A stretch of DNA of 64,000 nucleotides. Source: Nymphaea colorata (lineage: Eukaryota > Streptophyta > Magnoliopsida > Nymphaeales > Nymphaeaceae). Below the pieces are notes generated by a model. The model worked only from the letters and a program-made list of their open reading frames with translations, was not told the origin of the DNA and made no database searches. The translations under genes were made by a program, and so were the position numbers. Positions 48,701-61,100 of this stretch are shown here, in pieces. Every line of letters begins with the position of its first letter. Within the stretch, counting starts at the first letter, position 1. The stretch is from contig NC_045138.2 in the NCBI RefSeq assembly GCF_008831285.2, forward strand, positions 9,951,205 to 10,015,204. Reading direction: 5' to 3'.

Positions 48701-51700
48701 TGGGCCATAGCCCTATATTCAGACTCAGCACTAGATCTAGCAACCACATTCTGTTTCTTGCTTCTCCAAGAAATAAGATTCCCACCGACAAAGACACAGA
48801 AACCTGTAGTAGATTTCCTGTCATCTACTGACCTAGCATAATCAGCATCACTATATGGTTCTATGTCCACACATGCTCCCTTTTTGAACCATAACCCCTT
48901 TCCCGGGGCTGATTTCAAGTATTTTACCACCATTAGAGCAGCCTCCCAATGAATTTTCTGAGGTTTTTCCATGAATTGACTTAACTTGTTCACAGCAAAG
49001 CTGATATCTGGTCAAGTGATAGTCAAGTATAAAAGTTTCCCTATCAACGATCTGTAAGGACGGGAGTCAAAAGCTTCTGAGTCATCATCATGAATATGAA
49101 TTCGAGGATTCATAGGAAGTGTAGCCGGTTTGGCTCCCAATAACCTTGTTTCCTGCAAAAGATGAAGAACATATTTCCTTTGAGACATCACAAGTCCTTT
49201 ATTACTGCGAGCCACTTCAATGCCAAGAAAATAACGAAGTGGACCAAGATCTTTTGTGACAAAGTGTTTCTGTAGAAACTCCTTTGTCTGAGCTAACTCG
49301 TGAATACTTTCTCCAGTGAGGACAATATCATCAACATATACAATCAATATCACTATACCAGAAGTCCCCCTCTTGATAAACAACGAGTGATCAAACTGGG
49401 ACCTATGAAATCCACAATTAGAGACAACCACACTGAGCTTATGAAACCATGCACGAGGGCTTTGTTTAAGCCCATAGATAGCCTTTTTAAGTTTGCATAC
49501 CTTGGAACACTCCCCTTGTCGTTCAAAACCAGGTGGTTGTTGCATATAGACTATTTCAGAGAGATCACCATATAAAAATGCATTTTTCACATCAAGCTGA
49601 AAAAGGGGCCAATCCTGCTGAACTGCGAGAGATATAATAAGGCGAATAGTACCTAACCGTGCCACAAGCGAAAACGTCTCGAAGAAGTCCACACCATAAG
49701 TCTGTGTATAGCCTTTAGCAACAAGACGAGCTTTGAAGCGCGCTCTACAGACCCATCAGAATGTTATTTGATTGTGAAAACCCATTTGGAGCCGACAATG
49801 TCACAATTCATCGGTGGGTCCACTAAGTCCCAAGTTTCCCTAGAAAGAAGAGCATTCATTTCCTCCTACATAGCTTGCTTCCATCGTGAATCTAACAACG
49901 CTTGGTGGTGAGAGGTTGGAATAGTATGACTATCCATAGCTCGGTCAAACTGTACTAAACTTGTGCTCAAATGGTCCATAGAAACCGAGTTAGAGATAGG
50001 ATGTCTTGTGCACTGTCGCTGGGCCTTGCGAATAGCAATGGGTAGATCGTTTGCAGAATAGTCATCATTTCTTCCTGAGTCAGTCTTATCATTAGAACTT
50101 ACCTCATGAGAAGATTCTGGTGGACAGCTGGGAGAGGGATCTTGATGCCGAGTATAGACTATTGGAGGTTTACGAAAACGATCGCATGACCGTGGTTGAG
50201 AGGAGGGGATAGACTCAAGTGATACTGAGGGAATAGGAAGAGGGACAGATACGGGGAGTTCAGTCACAGTGGTATTTGATGTGAAGTAAGGACGCGATTC
50301 AAAGAATGTAACATCCGCACTGATAACCTCTTTCTTATTCTGGGGATCAAAAGATCAGTAGCCTTTTTGATTGGCAGGATATCCAATGAACACACATTTA
50401 ACGACTTGAGCAGCAAGTTTGTTTTTGTTTGGGCCCAAGATGTGTACAAAACAAGTGCATCCAAACACTTTGGGAGGAATATGAAATAATGGTCGATCTG
50501 AATATAGTATTTGAATGGGAATGCGTTCTTGAATGGCAGACGAGGGTAATCTGTTGATGAGGTAGCATGCAGTAAGAATAGCATCACCCCAAAAATATGC
50601 AGGCATATGAGTATGCAACATGAGAGTGCGGGCTACGTTTAGAAGTTGTCGATGTTTGCGTTCAGCAACACCATTTTGTTGGGATGTGTGGGGACATGTA
50701 TATTGTGGGTGAATCCCATGATTGGCATAGAATTGAAGTAGAGCTGAGGATTTAAATTCAAGAGCATTATTAGTGTGAATATTTTTGACAATAATACCAA
50801 ACTGAGTTTTTATTTCATTGACAAATTTATGAATAATACAGATGACTTCAGACCTGTCCCGTAACAAAAATACCCAACTGACTCTAGTAAAATCATCAAC
50901 CAAAACAAGGTAATACCAGAAACGTGAACGAAAGGGAACACAACTTGGACCCCAAACATCAACATGCAGAAGATCAAAGGGACTTTGACTCGATGGACTC
51001 TGACTTGAAAGGAAACTACTACGTGTATGCTTGCCTAACTGGCATGCATCACATAAGAATGACTCTGATGCAGGAATATCTGGAAAAATACGACGAAGCT
51101 TAGACGCAGAAGGATGACCCAGCCTGAGATGCCACTGCAAAGGAGAAGGCTTCGATGTGAAGGAGGATGCAACAACATCGTTAGGGACAGAGAGGAAATA
51201 GAGCCCCTCCCGTTCTTGGCCGCCACTAATCATCTTCCCAGTTTGTAAGTCCTGAAAAGAACATGAACCAGGATAAAAAATGACTCTACACTGTAAATCT
51301 CTAGCCAATTGCTTAACAGATAATAGATTAACAGGAAATCGTGGAGCATATAACACATGTGTAATAGTGCCAAAAGACGTGAGATAGATATCACCACTGC
51401 CCAGAATAGGGGACAACTTGCCATCAGCCAACCCGACGTGTTGTGGTGTAGTGAACCTGGTGAACGATAAAAACATTTGTGGCTGATTACGACAATGCCT
51501 GGATGCTCCTGAGTCAAACATCCATATCATACCTGGGTCCTGTGTGGGGGCACAAACAGAGAACGTCGAGTCTATGGTAGCTATGCTGGTTGAAGCAGGG
51601 GTAAATCTCTGAGCAAGAACCAGATCATATTTTTCCTTTTTTAAGTTGAGAGAATATAATGGAGATATAGGAGTTGGAGACTCAACCAAAGAAGCCGTAA

Positions 51701-54700
51701 CCTGTGGAGAAGTCACAGTAGAAGAAGAAGATCATTTTCCTGCATTCGTCCTTCCTCCACCACGCCCTTGAGGACCAGCAGAACGTAGGTGGGGATGTTT
51801 ATCCCAACATCGATCCTCTAAGTGCCCTAATTTACCACAATAGGAGCACTGAAATCTGCCACGTCCTGCACCACGACCTGTACCACGTCCCCTAGATCCA
51901 ATAAGGGAATTATGGCTACGTCCGCCTGACATCACAAGAGCAGAGACTGGGGTGTCATGTGTAGGCTGAGTAAGAGTGACTGCAAGGCGACTCAGTCTAT
52001 TATAAGTATCTGCCTGTGAGAATTTGAGACTTCGCCACAGAATACTCAGAAGATAATCTAGACAAAAACTTTGCTACCATACCAGTTTCAAAATGTGATG
52101 CATAACAGTGCTTGCACGGTGGGCGAAGAGCTTTTAATCATTCATACGCAGTAGTCAACGTAGCAAAATATTGTGTCAAATCTTGATATCCTTGCCATAT
52201 GTTACACAACTCCTCTTCCAATTGTAAAATTCTAATGACATTCGTAGCATAAGAGTACGTCTTCTTCAGAAAAGACCACATTTCTTTGGCCTTGGTGTAG
52301 TATGAAATTGTTGGAGCTATACGGGACTCTACACTGTTCATAATCCATGCCATTACAATGTTATTATCTTCATCCCATGTGGCATATTTCCCTTTTTTCT
52401 CAAGGGGTTCATCTTCTTCAATAACATATTTTTTTTATGGCCAGCCACAGACATCATAAAAACTCTAGACCATATCTCATAATTCGACCCATCGAGTTTG
52501 ATTGTGGTTCCATACGAAAAAGAATTCCCAGCCATCTTGTATTCATTAGACCCTTCTAATCTACTACTGTCAGCCATAGTAGAAAACCAATGTGCAAAGA
52601 CTACAATCAAGGAACGTGCAGTAGGTTGAACACAAACCAGACAGCAAGTATCAAATTTTCAGCTGGCAGCAAGAACAGATTTTCAGACGATAGCAGGCAG
52701 CAAATATTCAGCAATCTATTTTCAGATAAAGGTAGCAGTCATCAATTCAAGCACACACAAATCTGACAGTACATCTCACCACAACCAGTCAGCTCCACGC
52801 AACTTCGACTATTCATTAACTTCACACGATTTCAGCTTGTGGCATCAACCACACACAGATCTGCCAAGACAACGTACAGGCACTTTTGCCAGTTATGATC
52901 CACCAGGTACCAAGCAGATCTGATTATCCTAACCGATCAGACGATCACTGGTCTGACCTTTTTTTTTTTTTCCTCACGGCATCAGATAGGTCAGATCTGA
53001 AACATCTCATCTTCTTCCACGACAGCCACTAGATCAAATCTGAAACGTTCTGGTCTGATCCACTACTGGTCTGATCTTCCACGCAGGCAATAGGTCAGAT
53101 CAGAACCATTCTGATCTGATTCACCATGCAGCCACATCATCTGGCCAAACACCATCATTATTTGGATCTGAATGACAGCTTCAGATCTGTTTTATCATCA
53201 TTTTTTTTTAACGACTCCAACGACAACACAAGGAAGCTAATCACGTTTCTATATGTTAAACGTGATTAGCCCCTTTCCACCAACAAATTAACTTGCTTGC
53301 TTTGTAATCGGCAGAAACCCTAGGCGTGAAACCCTAGTTGGGAGGAAGAGAAGAGTGGTGAGAAGAGGAAGGAACCCTAGACATGAAACCCTAGATTGTA
53401 CAGCCCTAGGTTCACGGCTCTGATACCATGTTGCTTATTGGAAGAAGAAGGGGCGAGAGAGATAGAGGGAGAAAGTGAGAGGATGAGAGAAAGAGAGAGG
53501 AACTTTTCTTATTGCTGCACGTAACCCTAATCTCATATTAATATGAGACTAGGGTGTGTTACCAATTTACAAAAACAGTCCACTAAACATAGGATAATAA
53601 TTAAGTGGACCTATTTCAACTTTTTAATATTTTAGAAAGCCTCCACCTGACTACTATAAGTATTTAACATAAACCTTTGCAACCCTAATTTCATGAATTA
53701 ATGAAAATTAAGAGAGAGATAGAGACTGGCAGCTAGTGGGCACCAGATCTTCTCCACCGTGGTTTTTTATCCCTCGAGTCGAGGGTTTTCCACATTACGA
53801 TCGTCTTCCTTGTTACTATTCTACAAAACAATAAACAAGAAAATTCGCAAGTGTTCTTGACCGTGCTTCAGTCCATCCTTTGCCGTAATGCTTCTGCTTG
53901 ACTATAGCATCACAAATTTTTCCTACCAACTATTGATATGACAACACTTTAAATCTAGGGCCTATAGAAGCAACTGCATCTGCTGTAGCATGACATTGTA
54001 ATGAATTAGCTGTGTTGATGGGAATACATATGTCGTAAACCATTTCCCTGCCATCATTTATGTCTGTACTCTCATATGGGCCTAAGAATCTGTGGCAATA
54101 TAGAAGGGAAAAAAATTTTGATGGATCCAACACTAGACTTGACACTTGCAACTCTACCATCAGGTCCATCACCACCATGGCCACGCCTAGTATCTGGTGC
54201 ACCTCTTTTCTTCCTCCCAAATGGGTCAGATATACCTCCTTCTTACATGATTCATTTCTCATGGCCTTTGAACTATCTAGATCTGTTAGACTGACTAAAT
54301 TCATCATCTTCAATTCATTTTCTTCCTCGATTTCCAAAGGCTCACCATGCCTACTTCTGCCTCTTCCATTTGTTTTAATTTTTTTTTAATGGAAAGCATT
54401 AATCATATCTATTGTTGACATACAACTGGTGGAAAAAGCTTCTCTGGTTTCCTCTACATCACTGTGTCCCTACAAAATGGTGCTTCATTCTAATAATCTC
54501 TCCTAACTAAAATAGTCACGCTGGATTTTTAATTGATTGTTCTCTTTCAACCTTTTGCACCATGGCCATGTGGGATCCGACAATGACATACCTTCACAAA
54601 AGAATGAAAACCTATGGTAAACTTAGTAAAAAACAGCTGTCAGCTATGAATCTACTGTAAAAACGAGAGATTATATACATTACATAGAAGAAGTCGGAAA

Positions 54701-55072
54701 AGCTCCATTTCTCCAATGAGAATGAATCAACCCTCATGTAGATCTGTGCTTAAATTGGCGATTTCATTGCGAAATTGATGCTTTCTTTGTAAAATCAGCA
54801 AACTCTCCCCCTTCTCCAAATCTAGGGTGTGTTTAGAAATAGAGGAGGGGCGCAGTTTAAAAGCTATGTCATAAAAAAGGGGGTTCGGTCCCCCTTTTTA
54901 TGAAATTGACTCGTATCGTACGATTCGGGGCCTTTATTACAGGCACGATCTGTGTCACCCATGTGCGGGGTGCGGGTGCCGGTGCTGGTGCGGCACATCT
55001 CAAAAAATTTAGGTGCGGCGAGAGTATTTATTATTATTATTATTATTATTAATTTATTATTATTAATTTATT

Positions 55073-55130
<58 letters not shown>

Positions 55131-58100
55131 CAAAAAAAATGTCTAACACAAGTACACATTGCACAACCTGATTCACGGTCAAACAAAAATAATAACAACA
55201 ATCTAAGCGGGAGAGAAACAATCTGAGAGCGGTGTTGCGGCCTATAATAACAACAATAGAAATGAACAAGACAGTAAAGGTATCACTTTGAATTCCCTAT
55301 TCCAGCTTATAATACTAAATTTCCTGCATAGTGTCATAATGACATCGAGCAATTCAAAGAAACCAGCAGAGACTCTACTGCAGCTATCCACAATAAGGGA
55401 ATAAATATTCACTTCATCATTATAAAACAAAAGAAATAAGAAACATCATTAAAAATTTAAAACTTGACGAGGCTATGCTGGAGAGAGCGGCGGGAAGGGA
55501 CGAAGGGCAGACAGCCAGACACTGAAATGGATTCATCTCAGATGTTGATTGTACGGGGAAATAGCATAACTACCACAAGAAATCGTATCACAGATACTAA
55601 AATGCTTAACAAGAAATAGAGGAAACATGAAAATCATATTTAAAAACAGCAGAGACGCCGGACGAAGATGAAGCAGCTTCGTTCGTGAATCGTGAGTGAA
55701 GAACAGAAGAAGAAGTTGAAAGATGTGAGAGGATGCCGCCGGTGGAGGAGAGGATGCCGCGGGTGGAGGATACGATCGACTGCCAATGGAGAGAGAGCAG
55801 TGGACAAATAAATCGGAGAGACAACTGAGACACCGGATGGAGATGATGCCGCCGGTGGAGGTAGAAATCGGAGAGAGCAGCGGACGCCAGTCGGCGGACG
55901 GAGAGGAAACTGCTGGTTGAAGAGACAATCGCAGCGGACAGAGAGAGGGAGATCAGTGGCAAGGGGCGAAGTCTCGTGCCCTAAATTGATTTTGTTAAAA
56001 ATAAAAACAAAAAAAACCCCAAAAAATGGACCGAAATAGACATGGTGCGGTTTGACTGCACCTGACTCGTGTTTGATGCGAGTCGGGTGCGCGTCCAGAA
56101 TTGACTATTTTAGTCGGGTGTGGCTGACCGCACAAGACTCACCTTTGACCTGGTTGGGTGCGATTCTGGGTCGCACCCACACCTGCGTCGTGTCGACGCG
56201 GGTGCGGGTCCAAAAATGGCGCAACCTGGTGACATAGGGCACGATATACAACCCTTTTATGATACGGGTGTGTATCATATCGCAATTTTGAATCACTATG
56301 GTACACATATCATATAACATGGCCCCGTATTGTACGATATGTACAACACTGAAAAAATCTATGAGATGTAATATGTCTGTCTACAAACATAATAAAAATA
56401 GTGCTTCCAAGCATGTTAGATGAGTTTTAAAGGTCAAAAAAATTCTTAATTTAAAGTAATAGAACATATTATAACGAGCATAATCTCTTAATATTAGAGT
56501 AAAAAAGATCAAATTAAAGGATTAGTTTCATTCAATTGAATATATTGATAGAAAACCTTAAAAGAAAAATTGGAAGTAATTGCAAAATGAGAAGTGAAAT
56601 TATTGAAGGTAGTCTGAGTCTGTAGTGCTGACTATGTCTTGACATTGATTTATCTGTCTCATAGTCTTCAAGTGTCTCAACTTTTAGTCTTAAGGTACAT
56701 AAATTCTTCATTCCTTCCTCTCTCCTAGTGGTAATAAAATAGGCTAGGTTGTTTGGAAGTGGAGTAGAAGCAGTTCTATGCGTTTCTAATTTTGTGGTCA
56801 TCTTAACTACAGTCTGTGGCATAACACTAGGCAGATTGACTGATTCAAACGTCCAATTAAAAAACCTCTGACTTAACTGATCTTTTTCTCTTCTACTTCT
56901 TGTTTCATATTTTATATGAGACTTGGGTCTCTGGAGAGATTGTTCTTTATCTTCTCAGGTATAACGCTCTATGTGGTCCTCACTTGTTTGTGGATAATGA
57001 CTTTTTCTTTTCCCAGCTGTCCGTTTTTATGTTCTAGTTCTACTTTGCCCTTTAGTGATATGTCTAGATTCTTATGCATGTGTACATCTTTGTATGCAGG
57101 TTTCTTGGCGCTACCAGACAATATCTCTGCCTATCCCTGTTAAAGAACAGTGCCTTGTCAGTGATGAGTGTTTTCCAACTATTATGCTCTATGTTCATGA
57201 GTTTATTATCAAGGTTAAGGTCTGGTTTGAAGGCTGAAATTGGCATTTTTTTTCCAATGCTTGTCCTTCGAGTTCTAGAAAATGTGCTTCAGCCAAGTTT
57301 CTTGCAGAAGATGACCGTTCTAAATTTGTTGGAAAGGATGTGTGAAGATCCACAGCTAGTGATTGATATCTTTGTGAACTATGATTGTGATGTTGAGTCA
57401 CCAAATATCTTTGAAAGGTTTGTTCATTGTTGAATTTCTGAGTGATATGTTATATTGGCAAATATGTCCTTCAGATATGAATTACTTCTTTAGTTATGAT
57501 TAGGTAGATAATTTTAAAATGCTTTTAATTCCTTCAGATATTTGCAGGATTGTTAATGGCCTGTTAAAGACCGGATTGGGTGTACCTCCTGGTTCGGTGA
57601 CAACCTTGTCCCCAGCTCAGGATATTGCCTTCAGGCATGAATCTGTGAGATGTTTGGTTGCCATCATAAAAGCAATGGGGCAGTGGATGGATCAACAGCT
57701 ACGTGTTGTAGAAACACGTCCACCAAAGGATCCTGATTTAGATAGCTTGGGTGTTGAAAACAATTCTATGTTAAATGGTGAAGAGGGATCTGCAATAGAC
57801 TATGACCTACATTCTGAATCATATGGTGAATTATCAGAAGCTGCAAATCTAGAGCAACGGCGTGCATATAAGATAGAACTGCAGGTTCAAATTTGTAACA
57901 TTGTTTTGAATTTTCTTCTCCCGTGTAGTAAAATGTAAGAATATTATCCAGTGGCCACTCTTGATCCTTGTGTGTTGTCTTCTCAAATGCAGAAGGGTAT
58001 TTCACTATTCAATCGTAAACCAAGCAAGGGCATTGAATTTCTAATAGGTGCAAAAAAAATTGGTGGAACTCCAGAAGCAGTAGCTTCCTTTCTTAAGAAT

Positions 58101-61100
58101 ACTGCTGGCTTGAATGAGACAATGATTGGTGATTACCTAGGGGAGAGAGAAGAATTTGCACTGAAAGTTATGCATGCATATGTGGACTCCATGAATCTTG
58201 AGAAAATGGATTTTGGTGAAGCAATCAGATTTTTTCTTAGAGGCTTTCGTTTGCCTGGAGAAGCACAGAAGATTGATCGTATAATGGAAAAATTTGCGGA
58301 GCGCTACTGTAAATGCAATCCAAACTCCTTTAGTAGTGCTGACACTGCTTATGTTCTTGCTTACTCTGTGATAATGCTCAACACAGATGCACACAACAGC
58401 ATGGTTAAAGATAAGGTTGCCTAGTCATCATGCCCTTTTTCTTGTTTTTTTGCATTTATGCACGTAATTTGTTTTTTAGATGCTTAGTGCTTAGGGATCA
58501 TATTTAATGTATTGTCTTTTGCCATTCTAGATGTCAAAGTCAGATTTCCTTCGGAATAATCGAGGAATTGATAATGGGAAGGATTTACCAGAAGATTATC
58601 TTGGGTCCCTTTATGATCAAATTGTGAAAAATGAAATAAAAATGAATGCTGAAACTTCAACTCCACAGAAACAAGCCAACAGCATTAATAAGCTGCTTGG
58701 CTTGGATAATATTCTTAACTTAGTCAATTGGACGCAGCCAGAAGAAAAAGCATTAGGTGCAAATGATGTTCTTTTGAGGCATATCCAGGAGAAGTTTAAA
58801 GCGAAGACAAACAAATCAGAGTATGCTAATCTGGTCCATCTTGCAATTTATTCATCATAACTCTCTTGCTATGTAAACAGTTTCTTTTCTTTGATCATTA
58901 GTTCCCTTCTTATGAACAGTTCCTATTTTTTGATGTGACAGGTCTATCTTTTACATGGTTAATGATGTGGCAATTCTACGATTTATGGTAGAGGTCTGCT
59001 GGGCACCAATGCTTGCAGCGTTCAGTGTAAACCTTGACCAGAGTGATGAAAAGGTTATTGCATTCCAGTGCTTGCAAGGTTTCCGTCAAGCAGTACATGT
59101 TACTGCAGTTATGTATATGCAGACTCAAAGAGATGCTTTTGTGACATCCGTTGCGAAGTTTACTTTTCTTCATTGTGCTGCTGACATGAAACAAAAAAAT
59201 GTTGAAGCAGTTAAGGTAATCTTCAAGAAAGAGTCTACTAATGCTGAAGATGCAAATCTTTATTCTAGTTCAGCTTTAAAGATTGGCCGCTACTTAATCC
59301 CTATCTATCTGCTGTAGAATTGTCACTTGTCCTGGCTTTTGTTAATAGAAATCTGAAGACAAACCCTTGAGGGGGTGATTTCGTTGACAAATAAAACTAG
59401 TTCTCTGCCTGTTATTATGAAAATGGACTGCTCGGTTTTTTTTGAAGTCAAACAAGCATGCTTTTTCAGCAAGTCTCAACGTATGTGGCAATAGAACTTT
59501 GTATTCTAGCTAGTGAAAGTTTTTTTACTTCTATTTTGCAACTGCAGGCTATTATATCCATTGCAATTGAAGATGGAAACTACTTGCAAGAAGCCTGGGA
59601 ACATATTTTAACATGTCTTTCCAGATTTGAGAATTTACTGCTCCTAGGAGAAGGTGCTCCACCTGATTCATTGTTTCCTGCAGTACCTCAAGTGGAAGCA
59701 GACGAAAAAGCACCGAAGTCTCCTGCACATCAGCTGCTTAAGAAAAAAGGAGCTGCTCTGCAGCATCCAGGTATCATGGCTGTCCTTCGAGGGGGGTCAT
59801 ATGACAGTGTTGTTCCTGCAGTTAACGTCACGGGCCCTATAACTCCAGAACAAATAAATAATTTGATTTCCAATTTGAACATGCTTGACCAGATTGGAAA
59901 TTATGAATTGAATCACATATTTGTGCATAGTCAAAGGCTGAACAGTGAGGCCATTGTTGCTTTTGTCAAGGCTTTGTGCAAAGTTTCTATGTCAGAATTG
60001 CAATCTCCATCAGATCCTCGGGTTTTCAGCCTTATGAAAATTGTTGAGATTGCGTAAGCTTCTTCTCTCATTTGGTTGGCTAGGTTATCAGAAAATGTTG
60101 ATATGGAAGTTTTCAATTTTTTGAGGTTGATCCTTTGTGCAGGCATTACAACATGAATCGCATTAGGTTGGTGTGGTCTCGTATATGGCAAGTTCTTTGC
60201 GAGTTTTTTGTGTCAGTTGGCCTATCAGAGAATCTTTCTGTTTCCATTTTTGTCATGGATTCGTTGAGGCAGCTGGCTATGAAGTTCTTGGAACGTGAAG
60301 AACTGGCCAATTACAACTTTCAAAGTGAATTCTTGAAGCCTTTTGTTATTATTATGCAGAAAAGCAACTCCGCAGAAATTAGGGAATTGATTGTTCGGTG
60401 TGTCTCTCAAATGGTCCTCGTTCGTGTTAGCAATGTCAAATCTGGCTGGAAGAGTGTCTTTATGGTAAGATTCAGTTAGATGTGTATTTTCTGTACTCCG
60501 GAATCTCAGTGTGCATGCTTAATGACTTCAGAATATCTTCTCTTTTCCACAAGATCGTCTAATACTTGTAAGATCGTCTAATACTTGTAAGATCGTCTAA
60601 TACTTGTAGGAAATTTACGAACTGTACAAAATTTGTAAGTGTTTCTGTTTTCTCCTTTTGAAGGGTTTCCTGAATTTGGTTGAATTTCTTGCAGAAAATT
60701 ATTAGCGACCAAGTTATCTTTTTTTGGCTTCTAAATACTCTTTTAACCATATAAGTTAATGTTTTTTGGGTTTTCTGAGTTATTCTGCAGGCTTGCTCAA
60801 TTTCCCTGAACATAGTAAAGGTGTCATATTGACAGAATCGTACATAGTTAAGGTGTCATATTGACAGAACTTAATAGGAAATCTCTCAACAATTCATGTG
60901 CATTAGGAACTTTTAATTCAATTAAATCCTCCTGTTTGCAGGTTTTCACTACTGCTGCTTCTGATGAACGCAAGAATATTGTGTTACTGGCCTTCGAGAC
61001 TATAGAAAAAATTGTTCGTGATTATTTTCCCTACATAACTGAGACAGAGACTACAACATTCACAGATTGTGTTAGATGCCTAATCGCTTTTACAACAAGC

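Larger units (their letters stand above)
48135..53669 (-). mobile_element. Complete minus-strand copia with 5-bp target duplication
   Basis: 5535 bp flanked by the exact pentamer TAAAC (48130-48134 and 53670-53674). LTRs 48135-48377 and 53429-53669 differ at only about nine positions plus two one-base gaps. The primer site (minus TGGTATCAGAGC, ending at 53428) and polypurine tract (minus TTGAGGGGGAG) are present. It lies inside the 3' LTR of the plus-strand copia and is the youngest retroelement recognised in the stack. The coding region keeps full order but carries several frameshifts. Confidence 0.93.
53825..56351 (-). mobile_element. hAT-A fragment (5' half) with nested hAT-B
   Basis: The right terminus, read on the minus strand, is CAGTGTTGTACATATCGTAC, at 56351. 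The interior has GATACGG-type subterminal repeats, the conserved GC hairpin (54870-54902) and the N-terminal part of a transposase. The left half of the element is missing where the plus-strand copia LTR abuts (53824/53825). The nested hAT-B at 54950-56237 lies in the subterminal repeat zone. Confidence 0.75.
40703..57099 (+). other. Intron 1 of the BIG3-like gene, 16.4 kb, filled with nested transposons
   Basis: The donor AAG^GTTAGT (40702/40703) and acceptor TGTATGCAG^G (57099/57100) join an Arg codon split after its second base, giving NER then [18 protein letters not shown], as in the family. Inside are at least two copia elements on the minus strand, one on the plus strand and four hAT elements. 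40703-41640 and 56352-57099 look like original intron DNA; around 41340-41560 there is a purine-rich stretch that could be LTR debris. Confidence 0.88.

Noticed and set aside
53930-54337. Independent host gene on the minus strand
   Set aside because: Residues align with the linker and pre-core region of the hAT-A transposase; it is a broken copy.
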